Translations under genes and position numbers: made by a program | In this document: positions 50,701 to 63,021 of the stretch, one piece after another | How positions within the stretch are numbered: the first letter of the stretch is position 1 | How the letters are laid out: the number at the start of each line of letters is the position of its first letter | From: Archegozetes longisetosus | Taxonomy: Eukaryota; Arthropoda; Arachnida; Sarcoptiformes; Trhypochthoniidae | Length of the DNA: 64,000 nt | Reading direction: 5' to 3' | Assembly (NCBI GenBank): GCA_018873245.2 | Contig: JAEMBT020000009.1 | Coordinates: forward strand, 17,577,794 to 17,641,793 | Notes under the pieces: generated by a model | The model's input: the letters and a program-made list of their open reading frames with translations, nothing else | The model's database searches: none | Told to the model about the DNA's origin: nothing

Positions 50701-53700
50701 TGACTCAGATTTAGATTTAGAACGGATCACAATCTTTTTTAGCTTAATGTTTGTTCAATCGATTGACTCTGGAATGAGATGAAGTAATTTGATGGAAACT
50801 TGTAGCTACAGTATATACTGATAAAAACACAATCTTCTGACAGCTTATAAAAAACTTTTTCATTCTAATAAATAGAGTAATGTTTACTCCTAAAGTTTTA
50901 AGCTTTAGGCATCAAACTAAGTATTGAAGAACAAAAGAATTGGAAACTCAATAATTAACTTAAGTTCTCAAATGTGTGTTATATATGTTGTGGATTACAT
51001 TCGCTCACTTTTATTGATGTCCATCTTGTTTATGACTGAAGACAGTAAAGTTAAATCAATTTTGAACTCGTCAAACAGTAAGTCATCCACTGGAAGAGAA
51101 GAATGGATATTATGCAGAAGGTTTTGCACATGATTATGCAGATGAATTATCTTGAACTATATTTTGTTTTTGTTACATTCAATTATATGAAGTAAATAAA
51201 AAATATTTGATGAAAATTCTAGTACATCATGTAAACAGAAAATAAATTGCATTTGATATTTATCTTTTTTCGTTTAATTATTGAACTCAAATAATTTAGG
51301 ATTCGCTGTTTTCTTTATCATATTTCCTATTGGCATACTAGACAAGATTGACAACTTGTTAGACTTTCGGCTCTAATATGGAATTACCCGCTTATCATAA
51401 ATCTTGTTCATCTTCTGTTGGGCTAAGGTTGAGCAATAATAATTGTGGCAAAACTATCCTAGACTTGAACTTATGAAGTATCATTAGTGAGTGAGATTCA
51501 AAGCAATTCACAGGGGATCCCATACTAAAACTGACTTTTTCATTACTCTGCACTTTGTCTATTTATTTACTTAATTTTTATGAATTTTCTTTTGATTTAT
51601 ATTACCTAATATGCAATTAGATGTATAATACAATGTAGTTTCGTGTTCAAATAAATAGATTCTTTAAAAGCCCTTTAAAGAGTTTGACTATTCTAGTTAA
51701 ATTTGTATAAAAACCCATACAAGCTTTACTGAGTGTCATGTTTCCATATCGCTTGGGTTACAGAATTATATGAGGGTAAAGATCTACAACTATAATGATA
51801 CTAAAATTGAATTCTAGAATTTTACTTTCATTAAACGAATGCTCATTAAAAGCATTTGCTGTGAATTAGTTTGAAATTAAATTCTAGTCTCTAAAACAAT
51901 CTTCCATCATTTTGAAGCTTTAGCTTTATTCTATGAATAGTAATAGTAACTTAAATCACCTTGAAATCTTATATTATGGACTAAGTAGAGAAGAAACTAC
52001 AGGAAGCGCGTCATGTTGTAAGTATTTGAAAATTCGATGAAATACTGAGTCTAGCCCGGATGCTTTCAATCGAAGACCTACTTGTTGGTGTTGCTACAAA
52101 TGAGCATTCTCCATTCTTGACAGCAAGAAGAACTTCTAGTTAATTGAAAATTAATTAGTTAGTATTTTTTAAACTAAAAAAATCTACAAAACTCATGTGG
52201 ACCGCCAGTTGTAGTGCAACTGTTCTTGAAGGTTGTCTTATGTATCAATTATGGAATCGTTGATATGGTTTTAATGAATATAAGAGTCAAAATAATCAAT
52301 ACTTTCACTATTACGAGGTTAATTTAGGAATTCAGAAATCTGTCTCGAAAAAAAGAAAAACTCATAGATTGAGTTCGGTATGAAAAGCAAGTAGTAATTA
52401 AAGTAATGAAAGCTGCGCAATGATTTCCTCATTATATGATTAGGAAATGAGTACTAGAGCCTTTCAAATATGAAATGAATACAAGAGCCTATCAAATTTG
52501 AATGGATTGGCACACGCGACGTATAAGTACCTATGGGCTTAATAAAAGCAAATTAATTCTATGACTAAAATAGAGAAATATAAGGAATATTCTGATAATC
52601 AATAATAACCATATTTTCTGTGTAGCTACCATATAATTTGGGTTCAGACAAAATAATTATCACTTAATCTTTTTTCTGGCATAAGACAGTATAACTTGAA
52701 CTATAATTTCTTCTCTTCTAGATTATGTTCATAACATCACTACATTTAATCTGTTCTAATAAATGATCTCTTATTTTATTAGTTAACAAGTTTTCATATT
52801 AGTTCTTAATGAATGTGAATTTGCAAAAAGCCTTTTAGTCTAAAAAATGTTTAAAAGCATAAAAATAGCAAAACATTTTATAGCTTTTACTATACTAAAG
52901 AGTACTTTAAGAAAGTTTTAATCAATGACTTAAACTTAAGCTTTTATTTTTACTCAGGGAGCAATAAAGTGCTTAGTTATTGACAACAGTTAAACATTAA
53001 ATTCATTGAAAACACACATTAGAGGCTAAAAGTAGCGTAATCATTTTCGTGATACACATGAAATAATTGTTTTTATTGAGTCTCATATGAGCTATAATTT
53101 TCTCTTGTTTGACTTATTAGTTTATTTGCCTGTTTGGTTAAATAAAGGACAACGTCATCAAAGTTGCACATAATTGATAGAAATATTATTTACAAATGTT
53201 TATTTTTTGCCTCTATTCACAAAATAACTCCTCTTTTAATGACATATCAGCCATTCAATGTGATTAGAGTTTGCTATCTAACCTAACCTAACCTCACTTC
53301 ACCTCATCTATACAGTTATGTAATGAACAGAAATACTCTCAAAATTAATAGTGTTTACCAAATCCAATTAAGGTCTCTTAGGATAACCTCGGGTTCTCAA
53401 CCTTTCTAATGTCTTCTACCTTTGAATCTGTTTGAAGAGCATTGCGTACTAGTAATCTACGAGAGTGAACAACGAGTACCAGTAATCACCACTTCAATGA
53501 TAACTCAATCGATTTTTAGGCCTAACATCAACAACTGTCATCTCGAAATGTATAAAATCAAATATCGCGAGCTGTTTACACATTCTCTTCATCTTAAGGA
53601 GAATAGATTGAAACTCACTGGTAAACAATAGATGGAAAATGACTGATGTAATTCTGTAAAAACTAGATGGAGATTAGTTTATCCAAAGTCAATTAATCCT

Positions 53701-56060
53701 ATTTGAATAGCTTTTAATTGAAACTCAATTGGTTGATGTATGTGAGAGGCTGAGAGAACTATCAAATACCGTTTTGCCTACCAGTTACTATTATGTGTGC
53801 CACTGTTTGAGAAATACTTTTATAGGATAGAATTTTGCTAATATTGCATCATTTCGAGCCTTTACTATTCTGAAGTTGCAAAATTTACTAAATTTATTCT
53901 GAAACATTAAATTTATTGGTAATGTTTAATCTTTACATTAAAAATACGAATTGGAGCTTAGATTGTGAATATATTTCAGATTTGGTAGATTTTTACAGTT
54001 AAGATATGCTGTTTATACCATTTTTAGCTATGAATAACTTCAAAATTTCCAATTCATAAACTGATTATCATTTTAAATATTAAGGACTAGTGTTGGTAGA
54101 GATACATGTACAGCATATTACACGATGTATAATACATGCATATATCAATGTATTTTTCTATTATTATCACCTATATTTTAGTTGAACTAAATGTTTTTTC
54201 ATAAAAAATAAGTTTAGAAATCTTGAAATGATCGCAAAGAGATCTAAATATTGATAAGTAGTAGTGGCGGGGAAGGGTACCCACCTGTTAATCAAAATAC
54301 TCGGCTAAAATCCCAAAAACCAGGTGCCTAGAAATTATTTTTTTTATTACTTTGCCCTTGAATTTCAAATGCAAAGGTTTCGAAACTCCTTAGAGATTAT
54401 TGAGAGACGAAAGAGTTTTGTGTAGAGTAGACTGCTTGCTTTCTTATTATCGTAGTAGCTTAAAGCCAAAGCGTAAGTATACTATTTTTTGCATATGAAT
54501 AACTTAATAAGCTTCGTCTTTAAAGGCATGACTTAGCGAAATATATCGATTATCCGGGTACTCATCCGGTTCCCGAAAAAGAGCACTCGATTTCTGAAAT
54601 ACCCGGAATTCTCCAGCCCTAATAACTGGCCCAGGTAATGTGATAAAAGGCTCCTTATAATAATCGTACAACAGTAATTTGGAGAAGAGCGGCCAGGTTA
54701 AACCACCATATACATGAATATCAAAAAAGCAATAGAAAAGTATATATATATATATACATGTAGATGTATCATACAAGTAGATGCATAATTATACGTGTAT
54801 AGTACAATATAATGAGTATCTGAAAATTTTTTCTCATGTATTTTGCCAACGCTATTAAGGACACGAAGTTGATTTATTGCGTTGAATGAAGCAAGTCAGT
54901 ATTTTAAGTAGTAGCTTATTTGCCTCATAGTCTCAAACCTACAATCAAATGAAGATGAATGTTATTCTTATTGATAAAAACCATTTTAAAGGTTCGCTTT
55001 AGTGTTGATGTTCACTAAGTTATTGTTTAATAATTAAACTTTAATTTTAATTTTAATTTTCGAATTGAAACATATTTTGATATTCAAATTTTAAGTAAAA
55101 TACATTTTAATAACCGATTGCCATCAAAGTTTCGACAAAGAAGTTATCTTTTATTTTGCCTCTAATGCAGGAACTTATTTAATTCCATCTTAAAATGGAA
55201 ATTTTTTGTTTTTCACTAGAAAAATTCTTCAAAAAGCTGAAAAAAATTCACAGAAAACTTGAAAAAAATTCAATAACTAATTTAACAAGAGTATTGAATT
55301 TACTCAAAGGCATTAAATTTATATTATTCGAATAAAATTTCAAATTCAATTTATACTTCAGGTTTGCAAAAGACTACTGAAAAAGTAATATTTCTGGTTC
55401 ATTTTGTTTATTTTGAATTATATCGTGCTAATTGAATCAAGTTTTGATGGAATAAAAAATTTCTGTTAAGAGATTCAGGAAACAAGATATATCTCGCATC
55501 TCAAAATATTTCTCTCAATAATATTGTTCACAATTCAATATCACTTAATTGAGTTAACTTTTATTTTCTTGATTGAAAATTTGGTTCGAAAAATATGATA
55601 TTATTTACTTTGTCAGGACATCATTCATAATCGGCATAAACAACAGTATGGTGTTAAAATGATAGCTAATTCAATTTAGCTTTGACTTTGCGTCTTGTTC
55701 TGCAGTATAGTATGAACACATACATATACGTGATTTTTGCTATTCGTATTAAGTTTCGAATATTAGTTAATATAAAGAAAAACTCTTGTTATATGGTAAG
55801 AATGAATCTAGATCTTTGTTGTCTGTGGAACAGCGCAGAATATAATTGTGATCCAAATAAGATGAATTAATCAATTTTGAAACTACACTTGTGCATTTCA
55901 GTAAAGAGATAAGTTTAATTCAAATTATTAATACAATCATGAAATGTGATATTGTGTATATCTGAAATTATGTATATACATCTGAATTTATTTTTCCTAA
56001 AATCTGGTTCTCTTAAAATTGCAACATGTATCACCTGATAGATGATTTCCTCACCGAGTG
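47741..56060. other. AT-rich intergenic region
   Basis: About 8.3 kb without a supported gene. It contains an (AT)n run at 48143-48162 and a 28-bp direct repeat at 52444-52499 (GAAATGARTACWAGAGCCTW...). It also has a CCTAA array at 53278 and a GC-richer CCCGG-word patch at 54545-54615. A 69-codon frame ending at 53631 has somewhat balanced codons but no splice context or recognisable product. Confidence 0.5.
53278..53305. repeat. Short CCTAA array grading into CCTCA
   Basis: Three AACCT units followed by ACCTCACTTCACCTCA, a decayed continuation. Confidence 0.65.
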
Positions 56061-56068
56061 TATAAAAG
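56061..56068 (+). promoter_or_regulatory. TATA box of the small secreted protein gene
   Basis: TATAAAAG lies 93 bp upstream of the ATG at 56154. An initiator-like TTCATTTC at about 56087-56094 sits at the normal 25-30 bp distance, giving a 5' UTR of roughly 65 bases. Confidence 0.65.
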
Positions 56069-56153
56069 TAGGTGTACTTCATTTCGAAGTTTATTCGTCC
56101 AAAAGCCACTTCAAAAGCACTCTCAATTATTCAAAAACTCCAAAACAAATACG

Positions 56154-56448
56154 ATGAAAGTGTTAGTTCTTTTCGCACTTGCCTACGTAGCCACTATATC
56201 GGCGCTCCCATACTATCCCTATTATGGCGGATATGGAATCGGAGGATTGACAGCTCAACAACAACAACAGCAGCAGCAGCAGCTTGCTTTGGGTATAAAT
56301 ACTTGACATTCTTTGCACTAGGATGAGAATTAGTAAATTTCTTATTGTGTCATTAGGTGGCTTAGGTGGCTATGGAGCAGCTCTTCAACAACAACAGCAA
56401 CAGGCAGCACTCGGAGGAGTCGCTGGAGTTGGACCCTATTGGGGTTAA
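56154..56448 (+). CDS. Small secreted Gly/Tyr/Gln-rich protein, 2 exons, 76 aa
   Basis: Exons are 56154-56292 and 56357-56448, with a 64-bp phase 1 intron (G/GTATAA ... TCATTAG/GTGG) that splits a Gly codon. The first 17 residues (MKVLVLFALAYVATISA) form a clear signal peptide, so the product is exported. The mature 59-residue chain has no Cys. It is an internal repeat: GGYGIGG-LTA followed by nine Gln and LALGG, then GGYGAAL followed by six Gln and AALGG, ending GVGPYWG. Such Gly-Tyr/Gln composition occurs in cuticle, silk and secretion proteins, but I cannot assign a family. The TATA box and downstream AATAAA suggest a strongly expressed gene. Without splicing, the frame ends after four intron codons at 56307. 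Confidence 0.8.
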
Positions 56449-56651
56449 AACTTCAGACAATTAAATAGTATATTAAATATGTTGTAGTAAGTTCCATCAA
56501 TTTTACGTTTCTATTGTTTCAAATACTAAATTCAGATTTGCAAACCTTAGTCTAAATTCTGTTTTCAATAATTTAAACAAAATTCTAGACGACTAAAAAG
56601 CTTTGTATTAGCTTTTTTAGGCATTTTCAATTTGAAAACTTTTGTTTAAGC

Positions 56652-56657
56652 AATAAA
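56652..56657 (+). promoter_or_regulatory. Poly(A) signal of the small secreted protein gene
   Basis: AATAAA about 205 bp after the stop codon; no canonical hexamer lies closer. Confidence 0.5.
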
Positions 56658-56699
56658 ATTGAATTTATGCTTTAGATAAAAAAGCAATTTGGTTTTTGT

Positions 56700-59600
56700 T
56701 TCTTTATTTGACGTTATTTAGTCAATCAATTGCAGTATAATAAAACTGGTCAACGAAATAATTGATCTAAATTACGTTTAACATAAGCTCAGAGATGAAA
56801 ATTTTATAAAGTAGGAAATTTGTTCTTGACGTGTACAACTTTAGAAAATATGGTTATATGATTATTCAATTTTTTAAATAAAATTATTTGCAATGAATCG
56901 AGTATCAATTTCAATTTCTTATATAATCGAAAAATGCATTTAATGGTACTAATATTGCCCTCTATTAAACCTTTGAGTGATGCATGCATTCCCACTTTGA
57001 TTGCAGTACTAATCTTTTTATGTAGCACCAAATGTGTGATTTTTTCAAACTTCCCTATAACTTTGATTTGGGCAATCGTTTTGGCTTAAAACTAAATTTT
57101 GTCGATAGATTGGGATCGAGGAAACAATTTTAATTTTGTTTAGGTTTTAACACTTTGAAAATGCTGGAAATACACTGAATTTTCCTTCCAAGTCTAGGGT
57201 TAAAGGATCAAAAATATGTTAATTACTATTCTGGTAACCCTTTCAAGAATTCATTTTAAACTATAAAGTCGAGTCTTACACTGCGGGTTTCGTCATTTTT
57301 ATAGGTTAAAAATACTGGCCTCAACTTTAATACAGGGAATATACATTAATTATAGGCGAACCTCTTCTTTTTCATTTTTCATTCTACTCTGAAATCATTT
57401 TCAAGTTGAACATTGAAAGCTTTTTCAGTCATTAAAAATGAGTAAAGTAATAGCAAAGAGAAATTAAATTAAGCTAAATTAATTTTTATATTATACAAAA
57501 GTTTTCACTGATTATCATTCATTTAATGAGTCATCTCATTTTCATGCATTATTAATGAAAGAGATTGTTAATAAAATGATTATGGTTTATATTATAATTC
57601 TGTATTTATATTGTAAAACTCTATCGAATAACACATGGATAGAATTAACAAGAAAAATTAGCAAAAGCATTCACTGAGACTTTGGAATAATGCAGTAATT
57701 AGAAATGTTGCTTATGAAAATCTTGTAAAATAAGTTGTATTATTCGATTGCTCGATTTATGATGGTTTAATAATTATATTTCTAAGAACCTTACAGCAAT
57801 AATACATAATTTAAGTAAAGGGTGTTGCTCTGATATATAAAGTAAATAATTAGTAGCAACAATCGTCTGTGTCTGCGTCTATTCAAAGCTGGTAAAGCCT
57901 AAGGCTCACAGTATAATTAAGATTTTTGGCATAATTCGATCCGCTTTTCATTATAGCTCATTTTGATGAATTTAAATTCAAACAAGTGGACTAAATAATG
58001 GGTTATAGACCTTCAGCGAAATTGACTCAGGAATAATTGAATCACATGTTGTCACTTCTTGAATCTTTATTTCACACTTTGCGAGTGCATTTTTAAGAAT
58101 ATTACCAGCGTTGTAAAACATAGAATTATTAACTTTCAAAAACTTAGATTTAAGAACGTTAACCATTACTAATAAGTTGAAACAAGCTAATTTTCCACTG
58201 ACTACAGCTGCAAAAGAAAGAGAATTAAGCTGACGGAAATATCAATTGTGCGTGTATAAAACACCTCTTACTTTTATCCAGAACAGTTTTCGCATGGAAA
58301 TCGAAAGAAATTATATGAGAACGAATGATCTTTTCAAAGAAGCAGATCTCTTGTGAGAATTTATTTTCGATGCAATACTATTTTATAATGTATTCTTGTT
58401 ACACATTTCTAGCTCAATTGAATCAAAAGACATCATTTGTATTAGGTGTAAAGAATTTTTATGCGTTGCATTAGGGAAACCACCTCTCTGGCTTTGAAAT
58501 TTCTCAATATGAAAATTATTTGTGAAATATTAGAAAAAACTCGAATAAACTTTAATTATTTCCTAAAATCTGAAGGAAGTAACTTTGACTTATTAGTAAG
58601 TTAAAATAGACCAAATATGTGGAAAATTTACATTTGAAAATTCTTCAAGAAATTTTTCAAATAATGGTTTAAATGAAATCAATATTCAAAACATTATTCT
58701 CCAAAGCATTAATAAGATTAATAACGATGTAATATGTATGCATAACTGTTCCAAAATTTCACGAAAAATTTCTATTCTGGTCCTCCTTTGATTATTTTAG
58801 CTTGGATCTAAACTGAATTAGACTTGGTATCCCTACGTAATGTTGAATTTGTGATGCTTTAGACTTTTCTCTAACTTAATCTATTATTATATTTAATGAT
58901 TTATTTACGAAAAGAGTCTCTTCAGAAATTTTAAAACTTTTTTTAAAATCTGTTTCATTTTATTTTTACTGTTACTGTTTTTAATGATAAAATTTCAAAG
59001 TTCCAAAAGAACCATTAAAAATAATTAAAATAACTACAACGTGGAAAAAATTATAACTATCTCATATAAACATTTTAAGAATATTATTCATTTAATGAGT
59101 CGAATCTTTTTCATGGATAATTAGTAAACTTGGCTAATATTTTTTCATCCATAATAGAGAACAAAATAAGTTATTATACAAATAGAAATTTGCCAAACAT
59201 TTTACAACAATATTGATTTAGGTACTTGAAGGTAATTTTTTAAATTTTGCAATAAATTATTTATCTAACTTAACTGTTTTGTAGACTAAACGAATGATTT
59301 TTGAAGAGCCTTAGTTTTAAGACTAAAACACTAAGTGGTATACATCAACAGCTTTATTCATAAATAAAACTTAAGTTAAGGGTGACTTTCAAAAATTGAA
59401 AACTCGTAATCTCCTATTTTTAGATTTTGTCTGGATTTAGCCGATAGAACCTTAGCGCAGTTAAGTTTTAATTATGAAAATTTCAAACCCAAACATGCGT
59501 TCCCTCTCATACCAGTAATTTGGTTGTTACGCTTAAGTCTCAAGTGGTGTTCATGAATACTGTTGCAAGACATACACACTAATATTTATGTATATGAATT

Positions 59601-60500
59601 TTGATTTCATTTAATTATTGAACTCTTGACATATGACAAAATGGTATAGAGATAAGTAGTTGATAAGTTTTACAGCGAAAAGTTTTAAGATGAAGACTAC
59701 AATAATAAAAAATAAACCTTTCATTTTATGAATTTCAACATTAAATTGAAAGGCAACTAATTTAAGAGCAGTTATGATAGAAAATCATCTTTTTAATAAT
59801 GATTTTAAATACAAGCAATACAACCATATATAAGGAAACTGAAATAGTATTTTAATTAAGTGCATACATAATAGTAATTTTAAATGTTTCATTTCTTGTT
59901 TGATTTTCTCACGTTTATATATATTTCTATTAGAACTGATTTTTAAACACTTTTAAGACAATTAAATATTTTATTTGTATAAACAAAGACAATACAACAT
60001 ATGAATGATTTGCATACGTAAAGTATTGATTAATGATTATTAGTACAGTCTTGAGATTTTATTTTAAGATACCGTATGCTACCTTTCATAAAATCCTTAG
60101 TCAAATAATATGCACTTTACTGTCCAATTCATTTAAAACCTTCAACTTATGATAAACTTTAATTTACAATAACTAAATGTATTAAGACACGTTTTTTAAA
60201 TAAAAACATGACTTTAACATTCAAAGAGCTCAAGTTGTCTGGAGATCAGGATAAAAGAAAAGTTTGCGTGAAACAGCTGAGAAGTTGGTTGTGGTCATGA
60301 AACAGCCGGAAAGATAGGTAACTATTTTCTAATTAATAACACTATTGGACAGAAGAAAAGAAAAAGAAAATGGAAAACAATTGAATAAAATCAAAAATTA
60401 TTGAGGCCGCTGTTTTTTTTATAATAACTTAACCGTCAATGAACAGGTGGTTTAAATAAGAAAATTTGTCAATCTTAAAATAAGAATACTGTTAATAAGG
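56700..60500. other. AT-rich intergenic region
   Basis: About 3.8 kb in which I see no gene, no clear transposon end and no notable repeat beyond A/T runs. Confidence 0.6.
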
Positions 60501-60523
60501 AGTCTGGTGCGTTTACTCGACAC

Positions 60524-61012
60524 TCACTTGCCTGACAACTCATTTTATCGACAATTCATTTGTAATAATAGCTGAAGAAGCGCAAGCCGAAGAAGTTGAT
60601 CGATCAAAAGATACCAAAACAGCATTGATCTATACTTTCAGACGAGTGGTTAGAGTATAAACATGACGATCATCACGTGTGACCATGGATCAGCTAATGG
60701 TGACAACTATTTTTATACTCAAACAACTTGTCTGACGAGTCCGTAGTATGTGGGTACTAAATTGTTTCAACAAAACATCGAAATATTGTTGGTGTACGCC
60801 CTCAGGCAAGTTGTTTGGGTATAAAAATAATTATCACAATTAGCTGATCCATGGTGACGTCTGAAGGTATGGATCAGTGCTGTTTTGATATCCTTTGTTC
60901 GATCAATTTCTTCGGCCTGCGCTTCTTCAGCTATTATTACGAATGGGAGTGTCAATAGAGTGATTGTCGATCAAATGAATTATCGATAAAAATGAGCTGT
61001 CGGGCAAGTGAC
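60524..61012. repeat. Inverted duplication, about 210-bp arms
   Basis: The left arm (60524-60734) and right arm (60803-61012) are diverged reverse complements: TCACTTGCCTGACAACTCAT faces ATGAGCTGTCGGGCAAGTGA, and CCATGGATCAGCTAAT faces ATTAGCTGATCCATGG. Read outward-in, both arms encode FVIIAEEAQAEE followed by V/I-DR-S/T-KD and KTALI-Y/H-TFRR. The right arm has about 30 extra bases near its outer end, and the left about 27 extra near TTTCAGACG. The conserved reading suggests that a fragment of a coding sequence was duplicated head to head; I do not recognise the peptide. A 62-codon minus-strand frame (60955-60767) covers the right arm. Confidence 0.75.
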
Positions 61013-61242
61013 CTGATCCCTTTAGTGAGAAACTTATTGGTAAGATTTCAATTTTAAGATCTTGTTTATTTTTATTTTCGATATTAAAAAACGGCTTTAC
61101 TATAGTTTACGCCACCTAACGGATTTTTAAAAAATTGATATTTAGGGGTTTTGAGGTACGAGAAATCCATATTTGAAGGTCCCAGAGATCGGAAATTTAT
61201 AGTTTAAAAGATATCGATTCTCTAATTTACTATTACTTATCA

Positions 61243-61431
61243 ATGGAAGAAAAATTTAATTTCGTACGTTTGGTGAGAGAATGCGGTGTGGACACTCCAG
61301 CCGCTTGTATTGAATGGTGTCAACGCGTAGGACTCTTGTCCGAAACGCTTGAATGTCAAAAGTGCCGAAAACAAATAGCGCTTTTCGACAAACGAGACGG
61401 CACTATTTCAAACAAGCTCTGGAGATGTTAG
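61243..61431 (+). pseudogene. Truncated ISXO2/Merlin-like transposase N-terminus
   Basis: 62 codons from ATG. The pattern CIEWCQRVGLLSETLECQKC, then about 20 residues, then LWRC, matches the N-terminal zinc-ribbon that precedes the ISXO2-like DDE domain (two Cys pairs, C..C and a later WRC). A full transposase would run on for some 200 further residues. Here the frame stops at a TAG supplied by the TTAGG array immediately after WRC, so the catalytic domain is lost. It sits about 50 bp inside the left inverted repeat, as expected for the element's own gene. Assignment rests on motif memory only. Confidence 0.55.
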
Positions 61432-61480
61432 GTTAGGTTTGTTTAGGTTGGGTTAGGTTGGGTTGGGTTAGGTTGGGTTT
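61429..61480. repeat. TTAGG/TTGGG array, left border of the retrotransposon fragment
   Basis: About ten units of GGTTA/GGTTG on the + strand, followed by TTTTTCAAATTTTTTT. It follows directly on the transposase Cys codon. Confidence 0.85.
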
Positions 61481-61708
61481 TTCAAATTTTTTTATTCGTT
61501 TGAGTCTTGATCCTACGACATTGCAAGACTCTACAGATTAACTTAAATTGTTGCTTATTTTGTGATTATATTTCAATCATTATAATGAATTAAACAATAA
61601 AATGCAAAAATTATTAAAAATTTAAAAAAAAAAAAACTAAAATAATATTAAATGATTAGTCATTTATAAATATTTCTCTAAAAAATTTCTAAATGACTTA
61701 AAATATTC

Positions 61709-62480
61709 TTAGCTAAGAAATTGTTTAGCATTACACGGCCATAAGTTTCCAATATTTTCAACTATACTAATAAGTTTTTGTCTCTCATGTTGATACTTAA
61801 CAGTATCGAAGATGATATGCGATGCGTTGTCCACTTTCGTTGTGCAAACATCACAATACGCACAATCCTTGATATTGAATCTTTTGAGATAGTGATTGAA
61901 TCGCCCATGGTTTGTTATTAATTGACACATGTAAAAGTCACAGCTAAGGTGTTGTATGCATTCTTTTCTATACTTAACTGACGGAGAAAATAATTTTGTA
62001 TGTGCTGCTTTACTGGTTTCAAGCCAACGTCGTTCCCATATTTCTAATTCTTTATCGCTTACTAATTTTTTATAAATGTCACCGAAATCATATCGTATGC
62101 TATCGATTGATGACAATAGGATCCCACTTTTCTAATTCTCGCACCTCAATACTTGCCTCACTTTCTGTTATTTGTTCCTCTAATTCCATATATATATGAA
62201 TATCTATTCTTTTAAGCTCATCCATTGACTTAAAAATAGTTTGTATTAAAAATGTTGTAGAATGTGCGTTCTCTAATGCTGATAATATTGACTTGGAATT
62301 TGTACTAATAATAACTGTTCGACCACTAAATTTGTGTTTATTTAAATATTTTAATGACTCGTTAATAGTAAAAAGTTCAGCTTGGAATCGAGAGCAGTAT
62401 TTAGCCAACTTGTACTTAGATTTTTTAATCTTTAGAATGTTTTCACGTATAATATATGCAGAGCCAACACTTGATATATA
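61709..62480 (-). pseudogene. Non-LTR retrotransposon fragment: RNase H and C-terminal zinc-knuckle region
   Basis: Reading from 62480 down, the frame gives SSVGSAYIIR, then CSRFQAELFTINESLKYL (the RNase H segment with its catalytic Glu), then VIISTNSKSILSAL, where the catalytic Asp of the usual DSKS-type motif is replaced by Asn. A frame change near 62100-62116 leads into the C-terminal region with the layout HGRFNHYLKRF...CAYCDVC...DNASHIIFDT, typical of R1/Jockey/I-type elements. The frame stops at 61709. Reverse transcriptase and endonuclease are missing, so this is a dead 5'-truncated copy. The terminal A-rich stretch on this strand (opposite 61480-61493) abuts telomere-type repeats. Confidence 0.8.
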
Positions 62481-62488
62481 TAGCTGTC

Positions 62489-62551
62489 AATAACAGTTAG
62501 GTTAGGTTGGGTTAGGTTAGGTTAGTTAGGTTGGGTTAGGGTTGATTGGCT
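62489..62551. repeat. TTAGG/TTGGG array, right border of the retrotransposon fragment
   Basis: About eleven GGTTA/GGTTG units in the same orientation as the array at 61429, so the retrotransposon piece is enclosed by direct telomere-type repeats. Confidence 0.85.
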
Positions 62552-62736
62552 TAGGAAGCGCTACCTCGCATCGGAGTGGATACCAAGATCATAAGTTAAA
62601 AAACAATTGGATTTCTATATTAGGTAACTTTTAATTTCCCATTTTTGGGACCTTCAAATATGGATTCCTTGTACCTCAAAACCCATAAATATCAATTTTC
62701 AGAAAATGCTGTTAGGTGGCTTAATCTATGGTAAAG

Positions 62737-63021
62737 ACATAACAAGCACAAGTCCACTGAGGGCTTATGCTGACTAAACGTGGACTCAAATCTTATGAGT
62801 TCAGGCGGATGGTATGTGGACTCGTTAGATTTCTTTTCAGGCATCGGTTTGGGAATAAGGAATTAGAAGTCTGTGGTTGGTTAAAAATTTTGATTTAACT
62901 ATCATTAGAAACGGTTTACATAAAGAAATATTTTTGTGCAATAGATTTTTCCTTGAAAATTTTTAAATTTGGTTTTAGGGTTTGCTTTTGTTATTTAATA
63001 AATTTTTAATTTTCTAAAATT
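62737..63021. other. Non-coding spacer
   Basis: No gene or repeat recognised between the Merlin-like element and the following pseudogene. Confidence 0.5.

Larger units (their letters stand above)
61095..62736. mobile_element. Merlin/ISXO2-like DNA transposon remnant with about 100-bp terminal inverted repeats
   Basis: Terminal inverted repeats at 61095-61195 and 62636-62736 align over about 100 bases at roughly 80%, sharing GCCACCTAAC, AATTGATATTTA, GGGTTTTGAGGTAC and ATCCATATTTGAAGGTCCC. Just inside the left repeat lies the start of a transposase-like frame. The rest of the interior is foreign: TTAGG-type arrays and a retrotransposon fragment. No transposase C-terminal part (DDE core) is visible. 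A target-site duplication is not evident in the flanks. Confidence 0.7.

Noticed and set aside
54504..54776. 90-codon minus-strand frame over a CCCGG-word patch
   Set aside because: It is Tyr/Ile-rich from an AT microsatellite at its start, with no domain and no splice context.
60731..60790. CTGACGAGTCC resembling the CUGANGA core of a hammerhead ribozyme, with CGAAA about 40 bases later
   Set aside because: The bases next to CTGACGA and CGAAA do not form a stem II, and no stem I/III could be found. The motif also lies where the two inverted arms diverge.
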